A stretch of DNA of 64,000 nucleotides from Oscillospiraceae bacterium (GCA_028720105.1 JAQYLI010000004.1:62001-126000), one strand, 5' to 3'. Positions 33,855-43,273 are shown, counted from the first letter of the stretch. Notes: generated by a model from the letters alone, not told the origin. Made by a program: numbers and translations.

Positions 33855-35684
33855 TCAAAGAGAATTTTGCACAAATTCATAAACCTCTTTTGCAGCACCT
33901 TGACTAATGCCTGCTGCCTGAGCAATTTCCTCGGGGGTGGCTTTTTTCAGAGCTTCGGTGGTTTTAAAGGCTGTCAGCAGCTTCATTGCGCGCTTTTCAC
34001 CAATGCCCTTTATGCTTGTTATGCCAAGCTCAAAGGAGGACTTCCTGTGCTTTTTCCGCTGATAGGTGATGGCAAAGCGATGCACCTCGTCTTGAATGCG
34101 GGTGACAAGCATAAATGCGGCTTTTGTTTCGGAAATGCTTATCTCTCCGCCGTCTGCGGTTATGGCTCGGGTGCGGTGATTGTTGTCCTTCACCATTCCG
34201 AAAACGGGAACATCTATATCCATTTCCCACAGCACCTCATTCACCGCCGCAAGCTGATTTCTGCCGCCGTCCAATAGAATAAGGTCGGGGAGCCGCTTGA
34301 AGCCCTCGTCCGTCTCCTCGGGGTCAAGGTAATGGTTAAACCGCCTGCGAAGCACCTCCTGCATACAGGCAAGGTCGTTCTGAACAAGATTTTCCTTGAT
34401 GGAAAAACGCTTGTACATCTTTTTGCAGGGTCTGCCGTTCTCGAAAACTATCATACCTGCAACCATATCCGACGAGCCAAGATTTGAAATATCGTATGAC
34501 TCGATGTAAAGGGGAGTTTTTTTCAGCCCAAGCATTTTCGCAAGGGTCTCAAGGGCGGATATCTCTGCGGCGGTGCGGCCCACTCTGATGGAAAGATACT
34601 CCTCGGCGTTTGCTTTTGCTATCTCCGCAAGGCGCATAAACCGTCCTCTCTGCGGCTGCATAACATCAACCGCCCGTCCCGAGCGTTCACGAAGGAGTCG
34701 TTCCACATCTTCTATGTCCTGTATTTCCGCTCCGAGGACGATGTTCCGGGGAATTTCCCTTCCTCCCAAATAATACTGTGTCACAAAATCCTCAAGCATT
34801 GCGCTTTCCGTATCGTCCTCGCCGAGAAAATATTCTGCTCTGTCAAAAAGCCGTCCCCCACGATACATAATCACCGCCGCACAGGCTTCTCCGTTGTTTC
34901 GTGCAATTGCCACAGCGTCGGTGTCGGGGAGCTTTTCGGCAATGATGTTCTGACAGTCCGCCGCCCGGGATATGGCGCTTATGCGGTCTCTGAGCTTTGC
35001 CGCCTGCTCGAATTCAAGCCGCTCCGCCGCCTCGTTCATCTGAGCGGTGAGCCGTTCAACAGATGCTTCGGAGCCGTTTTTGATATAATCAACGGCTTCC
35101 TTTATTATATCCGCATATTCCTCCTCGGAAATTTTGCCGGTACATACCCCCATACACCGCTTTATCTGGAAATTTAAACAGGGTCTGTTCTTGCCTATAT
35201 CTCGTGGGAAAATCTTTTTGCAGGTGGGGAGCATAAAGACCCTGTTTGCTTCTGCCGCCGCCTGTTTTGTCACAAAGGAGCTGGTGTAGGGGCCTAAAAG
35301 CTCACCGCTTGATGGCTTCTGCAGCTCGGCGGTTATACGTGAATAGGGGGGCGGCGAAATGCGGATATAGCTGTAGCCCTTGTCGTCCTTGAGCAGGATA
35401 TTGTACTTGGGGGAGTGCTGCTTTATCATCGAACATTCAAGCACCAGCGCTTCATACTCCGATTTTGTGACGATAAAATCATAGTCATAGACGTTCTCCA
35501 CCATTTTTGCCACCTTGGGAGTGTGGTTAGGGGTCTTGGCAAAATAGGAGGAAACTCTGTTGCGGAGATTTTTCGCCTTGCCGATATATATGATATGCCC
35601 CGTCTTGTCCTTCATCTGATACACCCCGGGGGCGGTGGTGAGCAGATATGTCTTTTCTCTGAGCCAGTCAAGCCGTTCGTTCAT
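33855..35684 (-). CDS. uvrC: Excinuclease ABC subunit C
   Basis: Nuclease subunit of nucleotide-excision repair that makes both incisions. 609 residues. GIY-YIG domain at the N-terminus (GVYQMKDKTGHIIYIGKAKN), UVR segment (AERLEFEQAAKLRDRI) at ~205-240, RNase-H-like nuclease domain (~370-530; ESYDISNLGSSDMVAGM, LILLDGGRNQL) and C-terminal helix-hairpin-helix (SIKGIGEKRAMKLL, AGISQGAAKEV). ATG 35684 follows GGACAGGAG. Monocistronic from its own promoter; no uvrA/uvrB here. Confidence 0.97.
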   Translation of the reverse strand: MNERLDWLREKTYLLTTAPGVYQMKDKTGHIIYIGKAKNLRNRVSSYFAKTPNHTPKVAKMVENVYDYDFIVTKSEYEALVLECSMIKQHSPKYNILLKDDKGYSYIRISPPPYSRITAELQKPSSGELLGPYTSSFVTKQAAAEANRVFMLPTCKKIFPRDIGKNRPCLNFQIKRCMGVCTGKISEEEYADIIKEAVDYIKNGSEASVERLTAQMNEAAERLEFEQAAKLRDRISAISRAADCQNIIAEKLPDTDAVAIARNNGEACAAVIMYRGGRLFDRAEYFLGEDDTESAMLEDFVTQYYLGGREIPRNIVLGAEIQDIEDVERLLRERSGRAVDVMQPQRGRFMRLAEIAKANAEEYLSIRVGRTAAEISALETLAKMLGLKKTPLYIESYDISNLGSSDMVAGMIVFENGRPCKKMYKRFSIKENLVQNDLACMQEVLRRRFNHYLDPEETDEGFKRLPDLILLDGGRNQLAAVNEVLWEMDIDVPVFGMVKDNNHRTRAITADGGEISISETKAAFMLVTRIQDEVHRFAITYQRKKHRKSSFELGITSIKGIGEKRAMKLLTAFKTTEALKKATPEEIAQAAGISQGAAKEVYEFVQNSL

Positions 35685-35719
35685 ATATCTCCTGTCCTTT
35701 TCGGGAATTTGATATTATT

Positions 35720-35748
35720 ATTTTAGCATATCCCTTTGATTATGTCAA
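35720..35748 (-). promoter_or_regulatory. Promoter of uvrC
   Basis: On the minus strand TTGACA (35743-35748), 17-base spacer ending TATGC, TAAAAT (35720-35725). I see no SOS-type operator. Confidence 0.82.
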
Positions 35749-35850
35749 ATGCTCCACGTTTACAAACTTTATTCTTTATTCTTTAAAAAGTTCACCATTA
35801 TAAATTTTTCGTAAAATGTGCTATAATAAAATCCAAGGAAGGTGATAAGC

Positions 35851-36276
35851 TTGACGGAGAATATGAAAAAAGCCGTATCAATGCTAAATGAGCAGGCATT
35901 GACCCTTGCAGCGGTAAATGGCAATGAAACGATAACCAGCCGTGAAAGGGGAGTGAAGGCCCTGCTTGCGCTAATTGACGGTGGAAGGACCCTTGAGGGC
36001 TATTCGGCGGCAGATAAGGTGGTGGGAGCAGCTGCGGCGTATTTGTACGTACTTCTCGGCGCAAAGGAACTTTATGCCAATGTAATAAGCCGAAAGGCAG
36101 CTAATATTATGGAAAAATATGGAATATATACGGAGTATAATACCCTTGCCGAAGCCATAAAAAACCGTGCGGGAACAGGCTTCTGCCCGATGGAGACCGC
36201 AGTTTCCGAAGCAGTCAGCCCCGAAAATGCCTTAATGCTTATCAGAGCAAAGCTTAAAGAGCTTTCGGGCAGATAA
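35851..36276 (+). CDS. DUF1893-like small protein
   Basis: 141 residues. The GVKALLALIDGGRTLEGYSA and ADKVVGAAAAYLYVLLGAKE segments match the DUF1893 fold, a cytosolic cytidine-deaminase-like domain of unknown activity. TTG 35851 is chosen because AGGAAGGTG is eight bases upstream; ATG 35863 has no usable ribosome site. A TATAAT at 35822-35827 lacks a good -35. It stands alone between divergent uvrC and convergent amylase genes. Function not known. Confidence 0.8.
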   Translation: MTENMKKAVSMLNEQALTLAAVNGNETITSRERGVKALLALIDGGRTLEGYSAADKVVGAAAAYLYVLLGAKELYANVISRKAANIMEKYGIYTEYNTLAEAIKNRAGTGFCPMETAVSEAVSPENALMLIRAKLKELSGR

Positions 36277-36279
36277 AAA

Positions 36280-36310
36280 AGCGCTGTGCGAATGAGTGCC
36301 GCACAGCGCT
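36280..36310. terminator. Bidirectional terminator between DUF1893 and amylase genes
   Basis: Perfect 11-bp stem AGCGCTGTGCG (36280-36290) / CGCACAGCGCT (36300-36310), A-run before, TTGCTATTTT after. Confidence 0.88.
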
Positions 36311-36317
36311 TGCTATT

Positions 36318-38039
36318 TTATTCAGCCATACCCATAAATTCAAATCTGGGCTTGATATTTCCGTTGTCGTTAACGTCCTCGAGGAACATAGAAAGAGGTC
36401 TTACCCATACTCTGGGCTTGTCGTATATCTGCATATAGACTACCTGCTTTTCCATTGTCTCGTGGTCGTATGCCACATTGAGAACGACATAATCGCCGCC
36501 CTTGAAATGCTTGTAATGACCGCCGATAACTATTTTTCTGCCCTCGGGAATGCCTGCGGAGGGAGTGCCCTTTTGTACGGGCTTAGCCTCTTCCTTAGGC
36601 TGCTCGGGAATGGGAGCAGGCTGTTCTGCCTTAACAGGCTCGGGCTTTTTCTCCTCATAAACGGGAGCAGTCTTTTCGGGAACGGGAATGTTTGCGTCCA
36701 CAAGCACCATAGAATGATTTTTGGGAACGGTAACGCTCACACTGCCGTTTGAAGCGGTGAAATGCTTGCCCGAAAGACGGTCTGCAAGGGCAGCGGAACC
36801 TGTCTGAATGTTAAATGTATAATCCCCGTCGCTGATGTTAAGGGCAATATAAACTGTCTGACCGTCCTTTTCACGCTGATAGAGGAAAGTCTGATTTTTA
36901 AGGTCAAGCTTTTTGTAGGAGCCTGACTGAACAGCGGGAAATTCGTTTCTGATAGCTCCCAGAGCGGAAATGTGTGCAAGGAGCTTGTCGTCTCTTCCGG
37001 GGATATCGTCAAGCTCAAGACAGGGGCGTATTGCCATATCAGCGTCTGCGCCTCTGCCCTTTTCACCCTTAATGCCGAATTCGCTGCCGTAATAAACGGA
37101 GGGAACACCGTACATTGTGTAAAGCAGGGTGTAGCAGCAGTATATCCTGTCGTAGTCGGAAAGCTGGCTTGCGAGCCTTGCAACATCGTGGTTATCCACA
37201 AAGTTGTACATATACGTGTCGCCGTACTGACCCATCTGATACTCGATGGAGTGGGCGATCTCGAAATAGTTGCGGTCATTGTGGGAGGAATAAATACCCT
37301 TGTAGCACTGGTAATTGGTAACGCAGTCGAACATCTCGGGGTTTGCCCATCTGCGGTAATCACCGTGGATTATCTCGCCCATAAGCCAGAAATCGGGCTT
37401 TAAGGAGCGTGTAAAGGAATGTATGCGCTTGATGAACTCGGGGTCAAGGCAGTCTGCTGCATCAAAGCGGATGCCGTCAATGTCCCACTTCTCTATCCAC
37501 ATCTTAACTGCGTTCAGAAGATAATCAACTACCTCGCCGTTTTTCAGATTAAGCTTTACAAGGTCATAGCAGTTGTTCCAGCCCTCGTACCAGAAGCCGT
37601 CGTTATAGGAGGAATTTCCGCCGAAATTCAGTCCGCAGAACCAGCCGCAGTAACGGGAGCGCTCTCTGTTCTGCTTCACATCAAGAAATGCGTGATGTTC
37701 TCTGCCCACGTGGTTGAAAACTCCGTCAAGGATAATTCTGATACCGTTCTTGTGAAGAGCCTCGCAGACCTCGGTAAAGTCCTCGTTTGTGCCGAGACGG
37801 GCGTCAATTTTTGTGTAGTCCGAGGTGTCATAGCCGTGAGCCGCAGACTCAAAAATGGGTCCCAGATAAACGGCGTTTATGTTCATAGATTTAAGATGAG
37901 GTATCCACTCGATTATCTTTTTGATACGGTGAACAGGCTCGCTGCCCAGCTCTGCACGTGTTCTTTCACAGCCGCAGAAGCCCATAGGGTAGATGTGGTA
38001 TACGGCAGATTTCTTTATCCACTCGGGAGAATTTGACAT
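36318..38039 (-). CDS. GH13 alpha-amylase-family protein fused to DUF1653
   Basis: 573 residues, no signal peptide. GH13 barrel (~1-370) with DGVFNH (region I), GIRFDAAD (nucleophile Asp193), LMGEIIHGDY (acid/base Glu222) and FVDNHD (Asp285), all catalytic residues present. A beta domain follows (~370-445). Then a Pro/Glu/Lys-rich linker (~450-495) and a DUF1653 domain (~505-557: GGHYKHFKGGDYVVLNVAYD, VWVRPLSMF). DUF1653 is normally a stand-alone ~65-residue protein of unknown function; fusion to an amylase is unusual. ATG 38039 follows GAAAGGA. Cytosolic breakdown of malto-oligosaccharides or glycogen is the likely job. Confidence 0.88.
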   Translation of the reverse strand: MSNSPEWIKKSAVYHIYPMGFCGCERTRAELGSEPVHRIKKIIEWIPHLKSMNINAVYLGPIFESAAHGYDTSDYTKIDARLGTNEDFTEVCEALHKNGIRIILDGVFNHVGREHHAFLDVKQNRERSRYCGWFCGLNFGGNSSYNDGFWYEGWNNCYDLVKLNLKNGEVVDYLLNAVKMWIEKWDIDGIRFDAADCLDPEFIKRIHSFTRSLKPDFWLMGEIIHGDYRRWANPEMFDCVTNYQCYKGIYSSHNDRNYFEIAHSIEYQMGQYGDTYMYNFVDNHDVARLASQLSDYDRIYCCYTLLYTMYGVPSVYYGSEFGIKGEKGRGADADMAIRPCLELDDIPGRDDKLLAHISALGAIRNEFPAVQSGSYKKLDLKNQTFLYQREKDGQTVYIALNISDGDYTFNIQTGSAALADRLSGKHFTASNGSVSVTVPKNHSMVLVDANIPVPEKTAPVYEEKKPEPVKAEQPAPIPEQPKEEAKPVQKGTPSAGIPEGRKIVIGGHYKHFKGGDYVVLNVAYDHETMEKQVVYMQIYDKPRVWVRPLSMFLEDVNDNGNIKPRFEFMGMAE

Positions 38040-38096
38040 AATATTACAATCCTTTCTGATACGGGGGATCGGAAAACAATTTCCGTAGCTATTGCC

Positions 38097-38125
38097 ATTA
38101 TACCATAAAAAGGCAGATTTGGCAA
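38097..38125 (-). promoter_or_regulatory. Promoter of the amylase gene
   Basis: On the minus strand TTGCCA (38120-38125), 17-base spacer ending ATGG, TATAAT (38097-38102). Confidence 0.75.
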
Positions 38126-38171
38126 GTGCTTTTTCGACCGCTGTTCAAATATATACGGTCAGACATAGGCT

Positions 38172-38197
38172 GAGCCGCTGTTTTTTCCCAGCGGCTC
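38172..38197 (-). terminator. Hairpin downstream of fucI
   Basis: GAGCCGCTG (38172-38180) pairs with CAGCGGCTC (38189-38197). On the minus strand no T-run follows, so terminator strength is uncertain. Confidence 0.5.
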
Positions 38198-38223
38198 GCC
38201 ACTCAGATCATCTATGAATAATA

Positions 38224-39993
38224 TTAGTAAAGAGAGCCATAATGACTGCAGGCTCTGTAATCTGCGCCCTCCAGGTCTGCTGTGCCGAAGCCGCTCCAGC
38301 AGTGAGGACGGAATATCCTGTCGTCGGGAACATTATGCATTGCCACAGGTATGCGGAGCATTGCGGCAAGGGCGATAAGCTCTCTTCCGATATGACCGTA
38401 GGTAAGGGAGCCATGATTTGCACCCCAGTTTGCCATTACCGAGTAAACGTCCTTGAATGCTGCTTTGCCCTCCACAAGATTTGGCACGAACCAGGTGGTA
38501 GGCCAGGTCTTGTCGGTGCGCTCGTCAAGGGGCTTGTGTATCTCGTCGGGGAGAACAACGGTATAGCCTTCCGCAAGCTGAAGAACGGGTCCCACTCCGT
38601 CAATGATATTCACTCTTATCATTGTAACGGGCATTTCTGCGCCTGTCTTAAAGTGAGAGGAAAATCCGCCGCCTCTGAAATAGCCCAGGTTTGCCTGACA
38701 CCAATCCGCATTTGCAAGGATATTTTTCTTATCCTCCTCGGTAACATTCCACCAAGGCTTCATAACGCCGTTTCCGTTCTCGTCCTTAGCGGCGCCCGTT
38801 CCGTCAAGAGCAGCCGCACCCGAATTGATAAGGTGGATAAAGCCGTTTGCGGCTCTGCCTGTGGGCTTTATTCCCGTAACTCTCTCCACAGCTTCGGGGC
38901 TCCAATATGTACGCACATCGGCAAATATCGAAGCCGTTCCCGTCAGCAGATTTCCGAAAAGCATTGCCGTTCCGTTAAGACCGTCATTTTCGGTAGCGAG
39001 AATTGAGGGACGCTTGTTTCCGTTCCAATCAAAGGTGGTGTTAAGTATGGACTCGGCAAAATCCGCATTGGGGAGCCAGTCTGTCCATTGTCTCTGACCC
39101 TGGAAGCCGCCGAATATGGCATTTCTGCCGTTTGCTTCCTCGTGCCAGCCCATTTCGTCCAGCTTTTCATTGCCCAGCATAATGTCACGGATAATGAGGG
39201 TCATCTTAACGCAGAATTCCCACTGCTCCTCCTTGCTCATAACATCGGGATTTCCGGGGTTGGGAGCGGTGTTTATATCCATACCCTCGGGGCAGTTAGC
39301 CTTTGTCCAGGCAAGAGCCTTTTCGTATTCCTCCTTGTCATAAATGCCAAGCTTCACTCTTCTGAGAATTTCCGTCATATCCACCCACTCGGGACGGATA
39401 CCGAGGTAATGCTGCATAAAATCCGCATTGCAGTAGGAGCCGCCGATGCCCATTGCCACGCCGCCGATGTTTACATATGCCTTGTTCCTCATACAGCCCA
39501 CTGCAACGGCACATTTTGCAAAGGTGAGTATCTTTTCCTTAACGTCCTCGGGGATAGATGTGTCGTCTGCGTCCTGAACGTCTCTGCCGTAAATTGCGAA
39601 GGCAGGCAGACCTTTCTGAGCGTGAGCCGCCATAATTGCCGCAAGATATACAGCACCCGGGCGCTCCGTGCCGTTAAAGCCCCATACAGCCTTAACGGTC
39701 ATAGGGTTTGTGTCCATAGTTTCCATTCCGTAGCACCAGCAGGGGGTGACGGAAAGGGTTGCACATACATTCTGTGTGCTGAAAAATTCCTCTGTCTTAA
39801 AGGCTTCCGCACCGCCGCCTATGGTGCAGGGACCGATAACGCACTCCACAGGTGTGCCGTCGGGATAGCGAAGGCTGCTTTCGATAAGCTCCTTTGCGGA
39901 CTTCGCCATGTTCATTGTCTGCACTTCGAGAGATTCTCTTATCCCGAACTGCCTTCCGTCAATGACGGGTCTTATTCTTATTCTTGGATTCAT
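38224..39993 (-). CDS. fucI: L-fucose isomerase
   Basis: 589 residues, the normal FucI length. Aldose-ketose isomerase converting L-fucose to L-fuculose (also D-arabinose to D-ribulose), Mn-dependent. Family stretches: [20 protein letters not shown] at the start, [27 protein letters not shown] and [19 protein letters not shown], which holds metal-binding Glu and Asp. ATG 39993 follows GAGGAG. No fucK, fucA, fucP or regulator is adjacent, so the rest of the fucose pathway must be elsewhere. Codon use matches its neighbours. Confidence 0.95.
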   Translation of the reverse strand: MNPRIRIRPVIDGRQFGIRESLEVQTMNMAKSAKELIESSLRYPDGTPVECVIGPCTIGGGAEAFKTEEFFSTQNVCATLSVTPCWCYGMETMDTNPMTVKAVWGFNGTERPGAVYLAAIMAAHAQKGLPAFAIYGRDVQDADDTSIPEDVKEKILTFAKCAVAVGCMRNKAYVNIGGVAMGIGGSYCNADFMQHYLGIRPEWVDMTEILRRVKLGIYDKEEYEKALAWTKANCPEGMDINTAPNPGNPDVMSKEEQWEFCVKMTLIIRDIMLGNEKLDEMGWHEEANGRNAIFGGFQGQRQWTDWLPNADFAESILNTTFDWNGNKRPSILATENDGLNGTAMLFGNLLTGTASIFADVRTYWSPEAVERVTGIKPTGRAANGFIHLINSGAAALDGTGAAKDENGNGVMKPWWNVTEEDKKNILANADWCQANLGYFRGGGFSSHFKTGAEMPVTMIRVNIIDGVGPVLQLAEGYTVVLPDEIHKPLDERTDKTWPTTWFVPNLVEGKAAFKDVYSVMANWGANHGSLTYGHIGRELIALAAMLRIPVAMHNVPDDRIFRPHCWSGFGTADLEGADYRACSHYGSLY

Positions 39994-40045
39994 CTTTCTT
40001 TCTCCTCTTTTATTGCTTTATTGCAATAAGCAATGATTTTATAAT

Positions 40046-40074
40046 ATTCTATCATATTCCCAGGGAAAAATCAA
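40046..40074 (-). promoter_or_regulatory. Promoter of fucI
   Basis: On the minus strand TTGATT (40069-40074), 17-base spacer ending TATGA, TAGAAT (40046-40051). Its leader region contains TTGCAATAAAGCAATAA, which might be an operator, unproven. Confidence 0.7.
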
Positions 40075-40128
40075 GCTGTTTTTGTTGAAATTGACGTAAA
40101 ATATTCTGCGAAAATTTTGGTAAATTGG

Positions 40129-40158
40129 TTGAAAACGATATCCCTTATGTGGTATAAT
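40129..40158 (+). promoter_or_regulatory. Promoter of the 40190 gene
   Basis: TTGAAA (40129-40134), 18-base spacer ending TGTGG, TATAAT (40153-40158). Confidence 0.75.
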
Positions 40159-40189
40159 TGAAATGAATAATTTGCTTGGAGGAATAAAA

Positions 40190-40471
40190 ATGACCGCCGA
40201 AGAAACTTATACCGAAACATCTGTCACAGCACAAAGCGAAAACGTTCCCGACAGCGCTCAGAATTCCGCTCCCGGCTGGGCTGTCCTGGCTGCGGGATTA
40301 GCTGCAATGGTGCTTATCTATATAGTGACCGTAAATCTCCCGAAGATAGCCGCCGCCGTGGACAGGCTCCTCGGCAGGGAAAATAAAGAGACTCCGCCCG
40401 AAAGTGAGGAGGATTACAAGGTTTACGATATTTACGAGGGCGAGAAAAATCTCCCTGATAATGATAAATAG
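40190..40471 (+). CDS. Small single-pass membrane protein
   Basis: 93 residues from ATG 40190 (TTGGAGG upstream). A Glu/Thr-rich N-terminus (~1-32), one membrane helix (~34-56, WAVLAAGLAAMVLIYIVTV) and an acidic cytosolic or external tail. No family recognised. It precedes the stand-alone HD gene by 36 bases with no terminator between, so they probably share a transcript. Confidence 0.7.
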   Translation: MTAEETYTETSVTAQSENVPDSAQNSAPGWAVLAAGLAAMVLIYIVTVNLPKIAAAVDRLLGRENKETPPESEEDYKVYDIYEGEKNLPDNDK

Positions 40472-40507
40472 GAATGATCTCCGAAAGCGCGAAAGGAGCA
40501 GTGTTAT

Positions 40508-41008
40508 ATGTCCGAAAAATACGCCGCAGCCTATGAATTTGCCGCAAGAAAGCACGAGGGGCAGCTTCGCAAGGGAGGAGAGCCGTACATCACCCACCCT
40601 GCCGCTGTTGCTCAGATTTTACGGGAACTTGGAATGGACGAGGAATACCTTATCACCGCTCTTTTTCACGATCTCCTTGAGGACACCGACGCCACGGAAG
40701 AGGAAATCAAGGCTTTGGGCGGCGAAAGAGTGCTTCGGGCGGTAAAGCTCCTTACAAAGCGTGAGGGCTATGTTATGTCCGAATATATCGCAGGAATAAA
40801 ATCCGACCCTATTGCCTATGCGGTCAAGGGAGCGGACAGGCTCCATAATCTGAGAAGCGCGTTTGCGGCTGACATCGGGTTCATACGGAAATATATAAAG
40901 GAAAGCATGGAATGGTATCTTGATTTTTCCCCCGAGATACCCGAGGCGGTAAGGGCGCTTTGCGAAAGCGTCGGAGAGCCTTTTGAAATGCCGCATAAAG
41001 AAGCTTGA
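40508..41008 (+). CDS. Stand-alone HD-domain protein, small-alarmone-hydrolase-like
   Basis: 166 residues equal to the N-terminal hydrolase domain of Rel/SpoT only: KHEGQLRKGGEPYITHPAAV (His30), ALFHDLLEDT (His54-Asp55), KGADRLHNL. This resembles single-domain SAH/MESH1 proteins that hydrolyse (p)ppGpp or, in other members, NADPH-type phosphates. No synthetase domain. The catalytic ED pair after HD is LEDT, as in active Rel hydrolases. A full-length Rel is encoded at 22061-24253, so this would be an extra hydrolase. ATG 40508 has GAAAGGAGC upstream. Confidence 0.85.
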   Translation: MSEKYAAAYEFAARKHEGQLRKGGEPYITHPAAVAQILRELGMDEEYLITALFHDLLEDTDATEEEIKALGGERVLRAVKLLTKREGYVMSEYIAGIKSDPIAYAVKGADRLHNLRSAFAADIGFIRKYIKESMEWYLDFSPEIPEAVRALCESVGEPFEMPHKEA

Positions 41009-41049
41009 TGTCAAAGCTTACAGAGCATTTGACCCCTACACAAATACGC

Positions 41050-41104
41050 CAGGGAAATCCACAGCTGTCAGACAGGCTTATCCGTGGATATTCCCTGTTT
41101 CTTT
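41050..41104 (+). terminator. Terminator after the HD gene
   Basis: CAGGGAAATCCAC (41050-41062) pairs with GTGGATATTCCCTG (41084-41097) with one bulge; TTTCTTT follows. Confidence 0.65.
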
Positions 41105-41180
41105 ACACTTTGCACCGGATTTTTTGCTGGCGTGTGATTTTTTTCTGTTGAGTAAAATATCCGTAATTTAGTCAAAGCCA

Positions 41181-41209
41181 TTGACAAAAAAGAGCTTTTA
41201 TGTTATAAT
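41181..41209 (+). promoter_or_regulatory. Promoter of the 41263 membrane-protein gene
   Basis: TTGACA (41181-41186), 17-base spacer ending TATGT, TATAAT (41204-41209): exact consensus with extended -10. Confidence 0.9.
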
Positions 41210-41262
41210 TATTAAGCCTAAATAAAATTTTATATGATATTTTTTTATAGTGAGATGATTTT

Positions 41263-42531
41263 ATGATAAATTCAGTACAGCAGACGCAGGAAAATTCTGA
41301 GAGAGCAGGTTCTGTTTCGGTATTTACTGCGGCTGGGGGAGCTTTCTGCAACAAGTATGTCATTATTTCCCTGGTCTCGGTTGTCCTTGCTGCTGCTGCC
41401 CTGCTTATCGGGTCGGAAAATCTTTATTGTATTGCCGATGTGTCCGCCGCGGCGCTTATCGGCCTTGCAATGTGGCTGATGCAGTTTTTGACGCTCAGAA
41501 AATACGGTATCAGCAGGAAAATGATGCTTGATAACCATAAAAGCGTTGACCCCAGACTTTCGGGAAGTCTCGGCGATCTTAACAGCCTTGGCAGTTCTCT
41601 GGGCGCGCTGGCAGGCATATCCATAGTTCTTTCAAGGCTTTTCATAGCGAACGGAGGAGTTTTTGACTCGGATAATATTACAGTTCCTCTTATTGAGACG
41701 CTTGCCTGTGCGCTTTGCACAGGTGCAACGATATCAGTTACAACATCAAGCCCGTCTCTGAGATGTTCACTGTACATTATCACAGGCAGGACTTCGGGAG
41801 CAGCAGGAAATGAACTTCTTAAAAAGACCTGCCGCGCATCCAACAGCCCTGTACTTATGAGCAGACTCGGAAAAATGTCCTGTGTGAGAGTAGCTGCATC
41901 GGTTGTGGTATCGGTTACAATAGTTCTGTCCGCTCTCAGCGGAGCAGGCTCGGTATTCTCATGTGTGCAGACTGCATTCCTGTCTATGCTGGCTGTAGGG
42001 CTTTCGGGAGGCTGTCCAAAGGGCGGAGAAGCAAGTCTTTCCGATGAAAAGATCCCTCTGTTCAGCAAAAGCAGCAAACGCACCTGTGCTCTCAATATCA
42101 TAACCTTTATCCTTGTCACATTTTTCTTTATTTTCTCTTTCCCGTTCAGAAGCGTTTATACCGAGTATATGCCCAAGTACGATTTTCAGTATGACGACGT
42201 TGTTTCGGATAGTATTGAGATATTCAGTATCCCTCAGCCGGGAGACGAAAGCGGAATGTTGTTCAACGGAGTTTTTCTTGCTTCTGCTTTGATGATAGCG
42301 GTTATTTCGGGAGCGTTCTCTCTTTCGGGAGGATTTTCTTCCGTAGTTCAGATATCTTCCGAGCTTATCGGCTCGGCTGCTTCAGTTGCGGCAGCGGCAG
42401 TCTTCGGAATTATCGTTAAGTCTGCGGCTCTCGATCCCGTTCAGTATCTTGTGGCAATAAGCACCGCCTGCCTGCTCATATTTGTGAATTTCATAGCTTA
42501 TCTTATTGGGCAGAGACGGAAAAGTGAATAG
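41263..42531 (+). CDS. Polytopic membrane protein of unknown function
   Basis: 422 residues with about nine or ten hydrophobic segments, starting near 30-52, 58-78, 105-125 and 140-160, and ending with a basic RRKSE. Loops are short except for an acidic ~45-residue stretch near 295-335 (YMPKYDFQYDDVVSDSIEIF). I do not recognise a transporter family. The ATG at 41263 has a weak ribosome site (GTGAGATG), yet the promoter upstream is a perfect consensus, so transcription should be strong. Probably monocistronic. No signal of transfer: codon use is like its neighbours. Confidence 0.8.
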   Translation: MINSVQQTQENSERAGSVSVFTAAGGAFCNKYVIISLVSVVLAAAALLIGSENLYCIADVSAAALIGLAMWLMQFLTLRKYGISRKMMLDNHKSVDPRLSGSLGDLNSLGSSLGALAGISIVLSRLFIANGGVFDSDNITVPLIETLACALCTGATISVTTSSPSLRCSLYIITGRTSGAAGNELLKKTCRASNSPVLMSRLGKMSCVRVAASVVVSVTIVLSALSGAGSVFSCVQTAFLSMLAVGLSGGCPKGGEASLSDEKIPLFSKSSKRTCALNIITFILVTFFFIFSFPFRSVYTEYMPKYDFQYDDVVSDSIEIFSIPQPGDESGMLFNGVFLASALMIAVISGAFSLSGGFSSVVQISSELIGSAASVAAAAVFGIIVKSAALDPVQYLVAISTACLLIFVNFIAYLIGQRRKSE

Positions 42532-42628
42532 CTGAAATTAGAAAATATTATATTTCGGGATAAATATAATAACGTAAATTTTTGATTTATGTTTTTATTA
42601 TTTGTGAATTAAAACGGAGCGCAATATT

Positions 42629-43117
42629 ATGAAAACCTGGACGAGTATAAGACATAAGCTTGAAAATGAATATCTTGCTTATTCCCTGAGAGGGCATATC
42701 CGCTATTTTGCGGCGTCATACAGCAAATGCCCCGACCACGAGGGCAGAGCGGCAATTTATCTTGACGGCAGAGAGATCATATCGGGAAGCTATTATGAGC
42801 AGTGGAGCAATGCAGGCTTGCTGCCAAAGGACGAGACTTTGGAGAAAAGGCTGTCTGCAGATTTTCCGTTTATGGACGATACGGCAATAAAATATGGTAT
42901 GTTCGACCAGAGATGTTTATATAACGCTTTTTATGAATTTGATAATCAGAGTATCGAAAAAAGTCTCCATAGTGAAAATATGCTTGTAAGGATATTTGCT
43001 GTTCTCGACCGCCGTGTGGGCAAGAGAAGATTAAGGACGATGAAAAATACTATTTCCGATGAAGGAGAAGTTTTTCAAACATTTTACCGTATCAGAGTCA
43101 GCGCTGAGAAAATATAA
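42629..43117 (+). CDS. Hypothetical protein, SF0329-like
   Basis: 162 residues, soluble. The pattern SLRGHIRYFAASYSKCPDHE, GRAAIYLDGREI and VLDRRVGKRRLRTM resembles the small SF0329-type family of proteins with no known function. ATG 42629 follows CGGAGCGC. The leader is AT-rich and contains no promoter I can call. I give the family tentatively from memory of the motif; no biochemical role can be inferred. Confidence 0.65.
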   Translation: MKTWTSIRHKLENEYLAYSLRGHIRYFAASYSKCPDHEGRAAIYLDGREIISGSYYEQWSNAGLLPKDETLEKRLSADFPFMDDTAIKYGMFDQRCLYNAFYEFDNQSIEKSLHSENMLVRIFAVLDRRVGKRRLRTMKNTISDEGEVFQTFYRIRVSAEKI

Positions 43118-43209
43118 TATCCCTTTCCGCCGTCTGAGAAATCATTCGGCGGAAATTTTTTACCCCCGTGTAAATTTTCGTCATAACGTCATCAGTTTAC
43201 ATAATACGA

Positions 43210-43238
43210 TTGACCTGACGGAAGATTTATAGTATAAT
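43210..43238 (+). promoter_or_regulatory. Promoter of the alpha/beta hydrolase trio
   Basis: TTGACC (43210-43215), 17-base spacer, TATAAT (43233-43238). The one strong promoter here without TGn before the -10. Confidence 0.75.
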
Positions 43239-43273
43239 AGAAATATAGAAAATCTGAAAGGCATTGAAGAAAA

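Noticed and set aside
39088-40029. Plus-strand ORF of 313 codons
   Set aside because: Antisense shadow of fucI; no ribosome site and no recognisable protein.
41009-41262. Possible small RNA gene in the intergenic region
   Set aside because: The structure is explained by the terminator of the HD gene and the promoter of the next gene.
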